Source: JARICQ01 sp964428475 (GTDB lineage Bacteria > Bacillota > Clostridia > Tissierellales > Tissierellaceae). From it: a DNA stretch of 30,717 bases. The position numbers and the translations under genes are program-made. The stretch is taken from the NCBI GenBank assembly GCA_964428475.1, contig CAYRYO010000020.1:1-30717 (forward strand). Direction: 5' to 3'. Within the stretch, counting starts at the first letter, position 1, and the number at the start of each line of letters is the position of its first letter. The notes below the pieces were generated by a model. That model was not told the DNA's origin and searched no databases. It saw only the letters and a list, made by a program, of their open reading frames with translations. Of the stretch, positions 18,307 to 27,180 are shown piece after piece.

Positions 18307-18326
18307 ACTACCACTCCTTCTTGCTA

Positions 18327-20051
18327 TTATTGTTCACTATCTACTTCTATAAAATCAAACTCTTCTACATCAAATAATCCCTTGTCTGTTAGTTTCAAAC
18401 TTGGTATTACTGGAAGTGCCATAAATGCCAATGTCATAAATGGATCTATTCCAATATTTACTCCTAATTTATTATATGCTAAAGAGATCATTTCTTCCAA
18501 TGTTTTTATTGTATTTTCCGCAGGTTTTGAAGTCATTATTCCACCAATTTCTAGTTTTAAGCTTTTTTCTACCTTTCCATCTGATACTAGAGTGATTCCT
18601 CCACCTATACTTTCTAATTCATTTATGGCTTTTAGTATATCCTCATCATTATCTCCTACAACTATCATATTATGTGAATCGTGTCCGATAGTTGACCCTA
18701 TAGCTCCCTTTTTTATATTAAAGTTTTCTATAAGTCCAAGTCCAATATTTCCTGTCTTTTTATGTCTTTCTACTACTGCTAACTTTAATATACCATTATC
18801 TGAGTATTTAAAACTCCCGTCCTCTACTTTTACTTGGCGTATAGACTTTTTTGTTACTAGACTGTCTTCAATTACGCTTATTACATTTGCTTGATTTGAG
18901 TTCATCTTTATATTTAAATCCTCTATATCTACCTTTTTTATATTTACCGTGTCTATCATATGTGCCGGAGAATTCTCATCTGATTCAAATAAGGCCCTTC
19001 CATTTTCTCCAACCAATTTTCCACCTTTGTATACGCTCAATATATTAAAATCATCTAGATTATCTATGACTACTAAATCGGCTATATACCCAGGTGCTAT
19101 TGCTCCTTTATTTTTAAGTCCATAGCATTCACATGAGTTTAATGTCGCCATCTTGATTGCATCTACTGGATCTATTCCGCTTCTAATACCCAATTTTATA
19201 TTGAAATCTATACTTCCTTCTTTTATTAAATCATCTGGATGCTTATCATCTGTGCAAAACATAAATCTTCTTAGATTATCTTTGTTTACTGCAGATATTA
19301 TATTTTTAAGATCGCGTGCAGCAGAACCTTCTCTTACTAGTACATACATACCAAGTCTTATTCTATCTATTACTTCTTCTACTGTAGAACATTCATGCTC
19401 GGTCTTTACTCCTGCAATAGCATATGCATTTAAATCAAGTCCACTTATTACTGGACCATGTCCATCTATTATATGATCTTTAAATACCGTAAGTTTATCT
19501 AGTATCCTATCATCTCCTGCTATTACTCCTGGATAATTCATAAGCTCTCCAAGTCCAAGTACAGACTTTTCATCTATCAATGTTTTAAGTTCCTTAGCTT
19601 CTAATATTGCTCCTGAATTTTCAAAGTCTGTCGCTGGAACACAACTAGGTAGCATAACATATACATCTAAAGGAATATCTTTGCTTTCCTCTATTATGTA
19701 CTTTATACCATCCAAACCCTTTACATTTGCTATTTCATGTGGATCTGCAATTATTGTAGTCACGCCTCTAGCTACTATTATCTTTGCAAATTCAGATGGA
19801 CTAGACATAGAAGATTCTATATGGACATGGCTATCTACAAATCCTGGTGAAATATATTTTCCATCTAAATCTATTTGTGTCCTCCCTTTATACTTGCCTA
19901 TTCCTATGATCTTGTTGCCATCTATAGCTAAATCACCTTTTATTATCTCTCCAGAAAATACATTTATTATATTTGCATTTTTAAATACCATTTCACATAT
20001 TTGATCTCCTCTTGCCTTTTTTATATTATTTGATAATTCTTCTTTATACAT
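18327..20051 (-). CDS. ade: Adenine deaminase
   Basis: 574 residues, normal for the bacterial Ade (AdeC) family. It deaminates adenine to hypoxanthine in purine salvage. The amidohydrolase metal site shows as SPGFVDSHVHIESSM with His75 and His77, followed by ADPHEIANVKG; the C-terminal region (VVGDNDEDILKAINELESI, GGITLVSDGKVE) is the second family domain. The start follows AAGGGGG 6-7 bases upstream. The first codons also occur at 20206, but only because that stretch repeats the other edge of an assembly gap. Likely co-transcribed with the aminotransferase gene. Confidence 0.97.
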   Translation of the reverse strand: MYKEELSNNIKKARGDQICEMVFKNANIINVFSGEIIKGDLAIDGNKIIGIGKYKGRTQIDLDGKYISPGFVDSHVHIESSMSSPSEFAKIIVARGVTTIIADPHEIANVKGLDGIKYIIEESKDIPLDVYVMLPSCVPATDFENSGAILEAKELKTLIDEKSVLGLGELMNYPGVIAGDDRILDKLTVFKDHIIDGHGPVISGLDLNAYAIAGVKTEHECSTVEEVIDRIRLGMYVLVREGSAARDLKNIISAVNKDNLRRFMFCTDDKHPDDLIKEGSIDFNIKLGIRSGIDPVDAIKMATLNSCECYGLKNKGAIAPGYIADLVVIDNLDDFNILSVYKGGKLVGENGRALFESDENSPAHMIDTVNIKKVDIEDLNIKMNSNQANVISVIEDSLVTKKSIRQVKVEDGSFKYSDNGILKLAVVERHKKTGNIGLGLIENFNIKKGAIGSTIGHDSHNMIVVGDNDEDILKAINELESIGGGITLVSDGKVEKSLKLEIGGIMTSKPAENTIKTLEEMISLAYNKLGVNIGIDPFMTLAFMALPVIPSLKLTDKGLFDVEEFDFIEVDSEQ

Positions 20052-20236
20052 ATTATTGCCCCCTTAGTGCACCTTTGGTGCNNNNNNNNNNNNNNNNNNN
20101 NNNNNNNNNNNNNNNNNNNNNNNNNNNNNNNNNNNNNNNNNNNNNNNNNNNNNNNNNNNNNNNNNNNNNNNNNNNNNNNNNTATTTGATAATTCTTCTTT
20201 ATACATATTATTGCCCCCTTAGTGCACCTTTGGTGC
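20027..20236. other. Spurious scaffold gap with identical 55-bp edges
   Basis: 100 N occupy 20082-20181. The 55 bases before them (20027-20081) are identical to the 55 bases after them (20182-20236), including the ade start codon and ribosome site. Two contigs that share a 55-base end were joined without merging; 55 is a common de Bruijn graph k value. Removing the N and one copy leaves about 69 bp between the cyclodeaminase stop and the ade start. A genuine tandem repeat is possible but less likely. Confidence 0.9.
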
Positions 20237-20274
20237 CAATTATGTGTAGAAAAAAAGAGAAGGTTTGCCTTCTC

Positions 20275-20913
20275 TTATCCTAATCTCTTATATACTACTT
20301 CTAGTAATTCTTCCTTTAATTCTTTGGCTTTCTTTAAAGTAGCATTTACTTCAGCTTCTATTTCTTTTTTATATGCTTCATCTTTGATACTTCCTAAGTT
20401 GATAGTTACATTGAATAATGCCCCTTCAACTCCTGAATATGCAAGTAATGTACCTACTCCTACATCTGTTATTGCATTTATATTTCCATAATCTGCAAAT
20501 ATATCTTGTAGTTCTAAAACCTTAAGGCATTTTTTAGCACATCTTAATGGTACTTCTAATGCAACTTTGTAGCCATCTTGAATAGCCTGAGATCTAGCTT
20601 TTTTGTCTTCATCTGTTTGTTTTGGAAGTTTGAAAGCTTCCATTACTTTTGAGAAAGCATTTGTATCTTCATCTACAATATCTGTTAATTCTGCAAGAGC
20701 TTTTTCAATTCCTTTGAAGTTCTCTTGAATTTTAGCCTTAGCATCATCTGATAGTTCCTCATATGCCTTTTTGCCTACGGTAAGATTGCTTACCATGCTA
20801 GTAAGAGCCGCGCCTAAACTTCCTGCTAATGCTGCTACACTTCCACCACCAGGTGTTGGTTCTCCGCTTGCTGTTTGCGCTATAAAATCCTTTACACTTT
20901 TTTCTATTAACAT
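20275..20913 (-). CDS. Cyclodeaminase/cyclohydrolase family protein (FchA/FTCD C-terminal type)
   Basis: 212 residues, helical. The N-terminal motif SGEPTPGGGSVAALAGSLG (16-34) is the folate-binding signature of formiminotetrahydrofolate cyclodeaminase and methenyl-THF cyclohydrolase FchA. The expected role is in one-carbon metabolism, releasing ammonia from 5-formimino-THF or opening methenyl-THF. Which reaction it catalyses is not settled, as no glycine, histidine or purine-fermentation genes are next to it, although adenine deaminase follows about 69 bp downstream and purine fermenters use formimino-THF. The start has AGGAGGTTG about 6 bases upstream. Confidence 0.9.
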   Translation of the reverse strand: MLIEKSVKDFIAQTASGEPTPGGGSVAALAGSLGAALTSMVSNLTVGKKAYEELSDDAKAKIQENFKGIEKALAELTDIVDEDTNAFSKVMEAFKLPKQTDEDKKARSQAIQDGYKVALEVPLRCAKKCLKVLELQDIFADYGNINAITDVGVGTLLAYSGVEGALFNVTINLGSIKDEAYKKEIEAEVNATLKKAKELKEELLEVVYKRLG

Positions 20914-20951
20914 TTTATCAACCTCCTATAAGTATTTTACTATATAAAAAA

Positions 20952-21008
20952 ATAAAATCAAATGTTTTTTATATATATACTAAATATACTGATAACATTT
21001 GATTTTAT
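20952..21008 (-). terminator. Terminator after the AGCS symporter gene
   Basis: ATAAAATCAAATGTT (20952-20966) and AACATTTGATTTTAT (20994-21008) form a 15-bp stem with a 27-base AT-rich loop, followed on the minus strand by a T run. It separates the symporter gene from the cyclodeaminase gene. The loop is long for an intrinsic terminator. Confidence 0.65.
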
Positions 21009-21027
21009 CTTTTTTATTTTGTTTTCT

Positions 21028-22395
21028 TTAATTTTGTGGTTTTATATAATTTGTATCGTAATCTCTTAATATTTCAACTGCCTGAGGTGCTAATATAAAT
21101 AATCCTATTAAGTTTGGTATTACCATCAAGCCATTAAACATATCTGCAAGATCCCATACAATATCTACTTTTAAAAATGCACCTAGTACTATAAATCCCA
21201 ATACTGCAATTCTATAGTATTTTACAGCACTACCACCAAATAGATATTTAACATTTCCTTCACCAAAGAAATACCATCCTATTATAGTAGTAAGTGCAAA
21301 AAAGAATAGTGATATAGCTATGAAGTTTACTCCAAAGTCCCCAAGTCCTACTTCAAATGCTCTCTGGGTCATTTCTATTCCTGTCAACCCTTCCATATAT
21401 GCTCCTGTTACTATATTGATAAGAGCTGTTGCTGTACATACAACTATAGTATCTATAATTACTCCAACCATAGCCACCATGCCCTGTTCTGCTGGATGAT
21501 TTACTTTTGCTACTGCATGTGCATGTGGTGTTGAACCCATACCTGCTTCATTTGAAAAAAGTCCACGAGCAATACCAAATCTAACTGCTTGCTTTACAGT
21601 AATACCTATAGCTCCACCTACTGCTGCCTGAGTAGAAAATGCACCTACAAATATACTTCTAAAAGCAGGCCCTAGCTCTGATCTAAATTTAATCAGTATA
21701 ACTATACTTCCTAGAATATATAGTCCTGCCATAATAGGTACTACAAGTTCTGCAAATGATGCAATCCTCTTCATGCCACCTATAAGTATTAGTCCTACAA
21801 ATATAGCTACTATAACTCCTATAACTACCTTATTAAATCCAAATGCTGAATTTACAGCTTGTGCTATAGAATTTGACTGAACCATATTTCCTACAAATCC
21901 AAGTGCTATAATAATAGTAATCGCAAAGAATCCTGCTAAAAACTTACTTTTAACTCCTTTGGCAAGATAATATGCTGGACCTCCAGTTACTTCTCCATCA
22001 ACTGTCGTTGCATATTTTTGAGCGAGTACTGCTTCTCCGAAATTTGTTGCCATTCCAAATAATGCTGACATCCACATCCAAAATATAGCTCCAGGCCCTC
22101 CTGCTGCTATAGCCGTTGCAACTCCTGCTAGATTCCCTGTACCTACTTGAGCTGCTATAGCTGTCGCTAAGGCTTGAAACGATGTCATTCCCTCTTCATT
22201 TGCAGTTTTGTCTTTTTTAAAGACTCCCCCAAATGCCTGTTTAAAGCCTGCCCCAACCTTACTTATCTGAGGTACTCCAAGCCTAATAGTATAGTATACT
22301 CCTACAATACCCAATGCATAAATTAAAATATAATCCCATAAGACCTTGTTTACAATACTTACCAAACCTTCCATTAATTTACCACTTCCTTCCAT
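21028..22395 (-). CDS. Alanine/glycine:cation symporter (AGCS family)
   Basis: 455 residues with about ten hydrophobic segments. It imports alanine or glycine with Na+ (or H+). Family signatures: TAIAAQVGTGNLAGVATAIA (about 72-91), GGPGAIFWMWMSALFGM after it, and the internal RGLFSNEAGMGSTPHAHA. Length is normal. The start ATG has GGAAGTGG about 6 bases upstream. It appears to be a single-gene transcript, with a large AT hairpin upstream and a terminator downstream. Substrate choice among Ala, Gly and D-Ala cannot be read from the sequence. Confidence 0.95.
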   Translation of the reverse strand: MEGSGKLMEGLVSIVNKVLWDYILIYALGIVGVYYTIRLGVPQISKVGAGFKQAFGGVFKKDKTANEEGMTSFQALATAIAAQVGTGNLAGVATAIAAGGPGAIFWMWMSALFGMATNFGEAVLAQKYATTVDGEVTGGPAYYLAKGVKSKFLAGFFAITIIIALGFVGNMVQSNSIAQAVNSAFGFNKVVIGVIVAIFVGLILIGGMKRIASFAELVVPIMAGLYILGSIVILIKFRSELGPAFRSIFVGAFSTQAAVGGAIGITVKQAVRFGIARGLFSNEAGMGSTPHAHAVAKVNHPAEQGMVAMVGVIIDTIVVCTATALINIVTGAYMEGLTGIEMTQRAFEVGLGDFGVNFIAISLFFFALTTIIGWYFFGEGNVKYLFGGSAVKYYRIAVLGFIVLGAFLKVDIVWDLADMFNGLMVIPNLIGLFILAPQAVEILRDYDTNYIKPQN

Positions 22396-22445
22396 TTATA
22401 TTTTTTTGTATAGTTTAGAATATAACATGTGGATTCTTTCTTGTC

Positions 22446-22485
22446 AATTATTTTATTAAACATTATTTGCTTTAATAAAATAATT
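22446..22485. repeat. 15-bp inverted repeat upstream of the symporter gene
   Basis: AATTATTTTATTAAA (22446-22460) and TTTAATAAAATAATT (22471-22485) form a perfect 15-bp stem with a 10-base loop, about 50 bases before the symporter start. It contains only A and T, so it may be an operator, a 5' mRNA hairpin or simple AT-rich symmetry. Confidence 0.5.
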
Positions 22486-22566
22486 AAAACAATATGATAA
22501 TCACCCTTATATTATTTCCCTGATTTTTAAAATTTATACTCTATTTCATTAATTATTTACTTAAAT

Positions 22567-22594
22567 AAAGTGAATACCTGACGGTATTCACTTT
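22567..22594 (-). terminator. Terminator after parB
   Basis: AAAGTGAATACC and GGTATTCACTTT form a 12-bp stem with a 4-base loop that includes the parB stop codon. On the minus strand it is followed by ATTTAAGTAAATAATT, a weak T tract. Confidence 0.7.
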
Positions 22595-23448
22595 GTGAGT
22601 ATTTCTATTATTCTCTCTAAATCTTCTAAGCCATAGTATTCTATTTCTATCTTGCCTTTCTTATTTCCTCCCTTGAGATTGACTTTTGTTCCTAGTGAAT
22701 TCATCAAAGTCTCTTCTACTTCTATTATATTTGAAGCTTTGGTTTGCATCTTAGATTTAGATTTATTTTCTTTTGTCTTTTCTGTCATCCCATTTATCAA
22801 ATCTTCAGTTTGACGAACACTTAATTTTTTTTCAATTATTTGTCTACTTATCTCTTTCTGAGATTCCTTGTTCTTTAAAGCTAAAATAACCTTTGCATGA
22901 CCTTGGGATAGCTTGCCATCTACTATATAATCTAATATTTCATTATCTAGATTTAAAAGTCTAACCGTATTTGAAATATGTGATCTTGATTTTCCCATCT
23001 CTATTGATAATTCTTCTTGAGTTAATTTATATTTATCCATCAAAATCCTATAGGCTTGTCCTTCTTCTACTGGATTTAAATCTTCTCTTTGAATATTTTC
23101 TATCAATGCAAACTTTGCTGATTTTTCATCATCTATATCTCTTATTATTGATGATATTTCTTTTAATCCAGCCATCTTAGCTGCCCTTAGTCTTCTTTCA
23201 CCAGCTATAATTTCATATTTCTTACCTGCTTTTCTAGTAACTATAGGCTGTATTAGACCATTTATTTTTATAGAATTTGAAAGTTCTATAAGATCTTCAT
23301 CTTTAAATTCTCTTCTAGGTTGGTTTTTATTTGGGACTATTAACTTTATATCTATGGTTTTTATCCTATCATCTTCTGATCCCAAATCGACTTCTTCATT
23401 TATTAAAGCAGATAATCCCCTTCCTAGTCCCCTCTTTTTACCAGTCAT
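22588..23448 (-). CDS. parB: Chromosome-partitioning protein ParB (Spo0J)
   Basis: 286 residues. This CTP-dependent clamp loads at parS and spreads on origin-proximal DNA. Seen: the N-terminal KKRGLGRGLSALI that stimulates ParA, the CTP-binding GERRLRAAKMAG, the helix-turn-helix MGKSRSHISNTVRLLNL, then LSQGHAKVI, and a C-terminal dimer domain ending LERIIEILTK. At the known ParB/Noc discriminating positions it has Arg, Thr, Asn and Gly, three of the four ParB-type residues, so it should bind parS. It begins one base after the parA stop, behind GAGGAGGTG that lies inside parA, and is therefore tightly coupled to it. Confidence 0.97.
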   Translation of the reverse strand: MTGKKRGLGRGLSALINEEVDLGSEDDRIKTIDIKLIVPNKNQPRREFKDEDLIELSNSIKINGLIQPIVTRKAGKKYEIIAGERRLRAAKMAGLKEISSIIRDIDDEKSAKFALIENIQREDLNPVEEGQAYRILMDKYKLTQEELSIEMGKSRSHISNTVRLLNLDNEILDYIVDGKLSQGHAKVILALKNKESQKEISRQIIEKKLSVRQTEDLINGMTEKTKENKSKSKMQTKASNIIEVEETLMNSLGTKVNLKGGNKKGKIEIEYYGLEDLERIIEILTK

Positions 23449-23449
23449 T

Positions 23450-24220
23450 CTACACCTCCTCTACAAGTTCTAGAAATTCTTCTGCCAAGTCCATATAGGC
23501 TTCTGATCCCTTTGATTTATTATCATAATCCATAATAGATAGCCCGTGACTTGGTGCTTCTGCTAATCTTACATTTCTTGGTATAAGACTTACATATACT
23601 TTTCCTTTGAAATAAGCTTTTACTTCTTCTACTACTTGTATAGATAGATTTGTCCTACCATCAAACATACTTAAGACTACCCCTTCTATATCTAGATCCT
23701 TATTTAAACCTTTCTTAACCATTTTAATTGTTCTAAAAAGTTGACTAACTCCCTCCAAGGCATAGTATTCACATTGAATAGGTATAATCACACTATCCGA
23801 AGCTACAAGCCCTATAATAGATAGTATGCCTAGTGAAGGAGGGCAGTCTATAAATATATAATCATAATTATCCCTGATGCTTTGTATTTTATCTTTAAGG
23901 ATAGTTTCCCAATCTCCTGCTTTGGCAAACTCTATTTCCAGGCCTGCCAAATCATTGTTTGATCCTATCATCTCTACATTTTCTGCACTTGTTCCCTTTA
24001 TTGCATTTTCTATCTCTATATCACCAGTCAAGACATCATATATAATAGGCATATCACTTGATTTTTCTAAGCCTAAACCAGAGCTAGCGTTTCCTTGTGG
24101 GTCAATATCTACCAAGAGAATACGCTTGCCAAGTTTGCCCAGTCCTGCACACAAGTTTATTGAAGTTGTCGTTTTGCCGACACCTCCTTTTTGATTAAAT
24201 ATAGCTATTATCTTGCCCAA
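23450..24220 (-). CDS. parA: Chromosome-partitioning ATPase ParA (Soj)
   Basis: 256 residues. Deviant Walker A motif KGGVGKTT at 11-18, Walker B region IFIDCPPSLG near 118-127, and SLIPRNVRLAEAPSHG further on are typical of Soj. It forms ATP dimers on DNA that guide ParB-parS complexes and influence replication initiation. The start is TTG at 24220, preceded by GGGTGGTGG; no ATG is available before the Walker motif. A parS site lies about 80 bp upstream, so ParB/ParA may affect the gene's own transcription. TATAAT near 24255 could be its -10 box. Confidence 0.97.
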   Translation of the reverse strand: MGKIIAIFNQKGGVGKTTTSINLCAGLGKLGKRILLVDIDPQGNASSGLGLEKSSDMPIIYDVLTGDIEIENAIKGTSAENVEMIGSNNDLAGLEIEFAKAGDWETILKDKIQSIRDNYDYIFIDCPPSLGILSIIGLVASDSVIIPIQCEYYALEGVSQLFRTIKMVKKGLNKDLDIEGVVLSMFDGRTNLSIQVVEEVKAYFKGKVYVSLIPRNVRLAEAPSHGLSIMDYDNKSKGSEAYMDLAEEFLELVEEV

Positions 24221-24300
24221 AGGACCACCACCCTTATTTTTAATTATTCTGATTATATAATATCAGATTCTGTCTATATTTAAAAGCTATATCTTGACAA

Positions 24301-24316
24301 TGTTCCACGTGGAACA
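24301..24316. promoter_or_regulatory. parS: parS centromere site 1
   Basis: TGTTCCACGTGGAACA, a perfect 16-bp palindrome that matches the bacterial parS consensus with its CACGTG core. It lies between parA and the lipoprotein gene. TTGACA (24294-24299) directly abuts it and could be a plus-strand -35 box overlapped by the site. Confidence 0.95.
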
Positions 24317-24395
24317 TTTAAGGTTTGTATGGATTCATCTTGGGTATCTTAATAGTAGGGTTCGACTAAATTATTAATGTAGGAGATGTTCATAT

Positions 24396-24944
24396 ATGAA
24401 AAAATATATAAAAGTATTCCTTTCTATCTCTTTAACTTTGCTTCTCGTCTTACTACTTGCTTGTAGTAATGATAATAGTTCAATTGCAAAGAAAAATATT
24501 GAAGAATTTCTAAACAATAAATCAGCCTTATACGATAAAAAAGACAAGCTAATTAGTATTCTTGATGGTGCTCCTATAATACCATTAGAATTAGAAGACG
24601 GTAAAGATTATAGACCAGATATACAATGGGAAAAAAGTATAAATGAAACATTTAAAGATGTAAAAATACTATTAAGTGAGAAGGCCTATGACAAACTATC
24701 ACGCAATAGATATTTCTTAGACACGGACTTAATAGATGCTTTAAGAGAAGATAAATATGATAAATCAGAAATAGGGGATATAGAATATGAAAAGCTATCA
24801 GAGAGTGATGAAGAAATTGTATATAGTGTAAAATATATTGAAAAGCTATATCTTGAAGGAAAGATAAAAAAGGAAGAAAATCACATGGGTAAATTTACTT
24901 TGGAAAAAATAGATAATAAATGGTTAATATCACGTATAGAGTAA
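24396..24944 (+). CDS. Lipoprotein of unknown function
   Basis: 182 residues. It has a type II signal peptide: KK at the N-terminus, a hydrophobic core and the lipobox LLAC with Cys23, so it should be lipid-anchored on the outer face of the membrane. The mature part is charged and Lys/Glu/Asp-rich, ending in KFTLEKIDNKWLISRIE, which resembles the last strands of small NTF2-like lipoproteins (weak). A ribosome site (AGGAGATG) lies about 9 bases before the ATG. It is the first gene of a plus-strand island set between parA and noc. I do not recognise a specific family. Confidence 0.85.
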   Translation: MKKYIKVFLSISLTLLLVLLLACSNDNSSIAKKNIEEFLNNKSALYDKKDKLISILDGAPIIPLELEDGKDYRPDIQWEKSINETFKDVKILLSEKAYDKLSRNRYFLDTDLIDALREDKYDKSEIGDIEYEKLSESDEEIVYSVKYIEKLYLEGKIKKEENHMGKFTLEKIDNKWLISRIE

Positions 24945-25087
24945 ACCTTCAATAATACCTTCCACTATAAATGACCAGAGCTGCTGAAGAATATCTTAAA
25001 ATTATACAGATGCACTTGCTATCTTGAAAATGATATATGAATGCCCTAATAAACTATGAATAAGATGTAAGAGAAAGGAAAATTTAA

Positions 25088-25678
25088 ATGACTAATATAA
25101 AAGTATTTTTAGATTATGCTTGTCCATTTTGTTATATTGGATTTTCTATAGCTGATAAGCTTAGAAAGGAAAGACCTGATATAAGATTTGAATATTTACC
25201 TTATGAATTAAATACTGATGCTAGTTTAGAAGCTAGTAACATAACTAAATATGTAACTGAAGATGTTTTAAATAAGGGCTACGAGAGAATAGAAGGCTTA
25301 GGGGGTGAGTATGGTCTATTATATAAGAATAAGACAATGAAATTCAACACTCATAGACTTCTTCTTGCTGGAGTCTATTCTCAAAAAGAAGATAAATTCT
25401 ATGATTTTTCAAGGGAGGCCTTTAAGGCAATATTTGAAGATGAAAATAATGTAGCTAAGAAAGAAGTAGTAAATGAAATAGCGATAAATGCAGGACTCAA
25501 CATAGTTGAAATGAATAATTGTATCGAGAGCAATAGTCTAAATGAAGAAATAGAAAGATCCAAACAACTAATATCCCTTTATGAAGTTGATAGTGTTCCC
25601 ACCTTTATTGTAAATGACAAGAAAAAGGTAACGAAATTAAAGCCATATGCTGAATTTAAAAATGATTTAATAGGGTAA
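25088..25678 (+). CDS. DsbA-family thiol-disulfide oxidoreductase (FrnE-like)
   Basis: 196 residues, without signal peptide, so cytoplasmic. The thioredoxin-fold active site CPFC is at 12-15 directly after the first strand (KVFLDYACPFCYIG), and the cis-proline loop appears as DSVPTFIVND near the C-terminus. The DsbA-type helical insertion lies between them. This layout fits the FrnE/2-hydroxychromene-2-carboxylate isomerase-like branch. The likely role is cytosolic disulfide or redox chemistry; the substrate is unknown. AGAGAAAGG lies 9-10 bases upstream of the ATG. It is followed by about 180 bp without a gene. Confidence 0.92.
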   Translation: MTNIKVFLDYACPFCYIGFSIADKLRKERPDIRFEYLPYELNTDASLEASNITKYVTEDVLNKGYERIEGLGGEYGLLYKNKTMKFNTHRLLLAGVYSQKEDKFYDFSREAFKAIFEDENNVAKKEVVNEIAINAGLNIVEMNNCIESNSLNEEIERSKQLISLYEVDSVPTFIVNDKKKVTKLKPYAEFKNDLIG

Positions 25679-25785
25679 AATTGTGTTTTAACCTATTATT
25701 AATCTTACATTAAGATATTTAATGGTATTAGATGCATCTTTATAGTAAATAACAAAATGAAAATGGAGAAGTGTAAAACAATTAT

Positions 25786-25804
25786 CAAGAAAAATCTTGT
25801 TTTT
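25786..25804 (+). terminator. Possible weak terminator after the DsbA-like gene
   Basis: CAAGA-AAAA-TCTTG followed by TTTTT. The stem has only five base pairs, so this is a weak candidate, about 110 bases after the stop codon and 55 before the next start. Nothing else is seen in 25679-25857. Confidence 0.35.
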
Positions 25805-25857
25805 GGATGATAAATAAGAACTTATTAAGAGTTTTGTACTTTTGGGAGGGACAGAAA

Positions 25858-26361
25858 ATGATAGAAATATTTGCAAAACCAGCTGTTGCCGCAATTATTG
25901 AAAAAGAATATAATGGCAAAAAATATATTCTTATTCAGCAACGGAACAAGGAAAACGATGGAATCGAAACGGGATTGACGGAAATTCCCGCCGGAAAAAT
26001 CCGAGAATATGAAAATATATTTGATGCACTCCGTCGTGAAATATGGGAAGAAACGGGATTAACGATAACACAAATTAAGGGCGAAGAAAACTTAATTGTT
26101 TCAGAGAGTAATGGCTATCAGACAATTAGCTTTATGCCATTTTGCTCAACTCAGAATTTACGTGGTGGTTATTCTATAATACTTCAGACATTTATATGCC
26201 AAACAAAAGGTGAATTACTAGAGGAAACTAATGAATCAATAAATATTAGATGGGAAACAATCGAGACAGTAGAAAACATGCTTGCTAACAATCCAAAACA
26301 ATTCTATCCAATGCATATCAATGCTTTACGTAAATACATTTATTTACATAAAACAAAATAA
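25858..26361 (+). CDS. NUDIX hydrolase
   Basis: 167 residues from the ATG at 25858, chosen because GGGAGGG lies 8 bases upstream; a longer in-frame start at 25807 would read through this site. The NUDIX box is complete: Gly46, Glu52, then REIWEETGL at 60-68, fitting GX5EX7REUXEEXGU. It resembles ADP-ribose pyrophosphatase-type members and should hydrolyse a nucleoside diphosphate linked to another group; the substrate is unknown. Parts of the gene (near 25970-26040) use more C and G at third positions than neighbouring genes, a mild hint of separate origin. Confidence 0.92.
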   Translation: MIEIFAKPAVAAIIEKEYNGKKYILIQQRNKENDGIETGLTEIPAGKIREYENIFDALRREIWEETGLTITQIKGEENLIVSESNGYQTISFMPFCSTQNLRGGYSIILQTFICQTKGELLEETNESINIRWETIETVENMLANNPKQFYPMHINALRKYIYLHKTK

Positions 26362-26428
26362 AAGCAATTAAAAATAGTAAGGTTAACAAGTTATATATAT
26401 TTTAGTAATATTTTTAGGAGGATCAACT

Positions 26429-27178
26429 ATGAATGAAGTTATAAGACAAATTAAAGATAGAAAATCTGTAAGGGTATTTGAAGATAGGGAGATAGAAGCT
26501 CACTTAAAAGATGAAATTATAAAGTCTGCATTTGAAGCACCTACTGCTGGATGTATGATGCTGTATAGCATTTTGGATATAACTGATCAAGATTTGAAAT
26601 CTAAACTTGCGGTTACTTGTGACAATCAGCCATTTATAGCAAAGGCCCCTATGGTATTGATATTCTTAGCAGATTATCAGAGATGGTATGATTCCTTCAC
26701 ACTAAATGACTGTAATCCAAGAAGACCTGGTGAAGGAGATATTTTATTAGCATCGGCAGATGCTTTAATAGCTGCACAAAATACGGTGCTAGCAGCACAG
26801 TCCCTTGGTATAGGTTCCTGCTATATTGGTGATATCCTAGAGAACCGTGAACTTGTGAGTAAACTCTTGAAGCTTCCTGAATTTGTGATACCTATAGCAA
26901 TGCTGGTCTATGGCTACCCAAGCAAACAGCAAGAAGACAGAAAAAAACCTATTCGCTTTGAAAAAGAATATATTGTATTTGAAAATGAATACCGCAGACT
27001 AAGTAAAAAAGAACACGATCAAATGCACAAGATTAGAAGTGAGAAAACAAGTACTATCAATAAAAACATATATGAAGATATAAAGGCCTTCTGCAAAAGA
27101 AAATATATGTCCGATTTTTCATTGGAAATGACTAGATCTGTAGGAGAATACCTTGAAAATTTCAGAAGTTTAAAATAA
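26429..27178 (+). CDS. Nitroreductase family protein
   Basis: 249 residues. The N-terminal IKDRKSVRVFEDREIE carries the Arg-Ser-x-Arg FMN-binding motif, and AQSLGIGSCYIGD (about 130-142) is the second FMN-contact region. Usually a homodimer reducing nitro compounds, quinones or flavins with NAD(P)H. A C-terminal extension of about 50 residues, rich in Lys and Glu (KKEHDQMHKIRSEK), resembles that of NfsA/FRP-like clostridial members. AGGAGG lies 7 bases before the ATG. It is the last gene of the plus-strand island and ends at the second parS site. Confidence 0.93.
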   Translation: MNEVIRQIKDRKSVRVFEDREIEAHLKDEIIKSAFEAPTAGCMMLYSILDITDQDLKSKLAVTCDNQPFIAKAPMVLIFLADYQRWYDSFTLNDCNPRRPGEGDILLASADALIAAQNTVLAAQSLGIGSCYIGDILENRELVSKLLKLPEFVIPIAMLVYGYPSKQQEDRKKPIRFEKEYIVFENEYRRLSKKEHDQMHKIRSEKTSTINKNIYEDIKAFCKRKYMSDFSLEMTRSVGEYLENFRSLK

Positions 27179-27180
27179 CA

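Noticed and set aside
24970..25026. Short plus-strand ORF starting MTRAAEEYLK, faintly like a DtxR-type N-terminus
   Set aside because: Only 18 codons and no ribosome site. The resemblance is too weak to call a gene or remnant.
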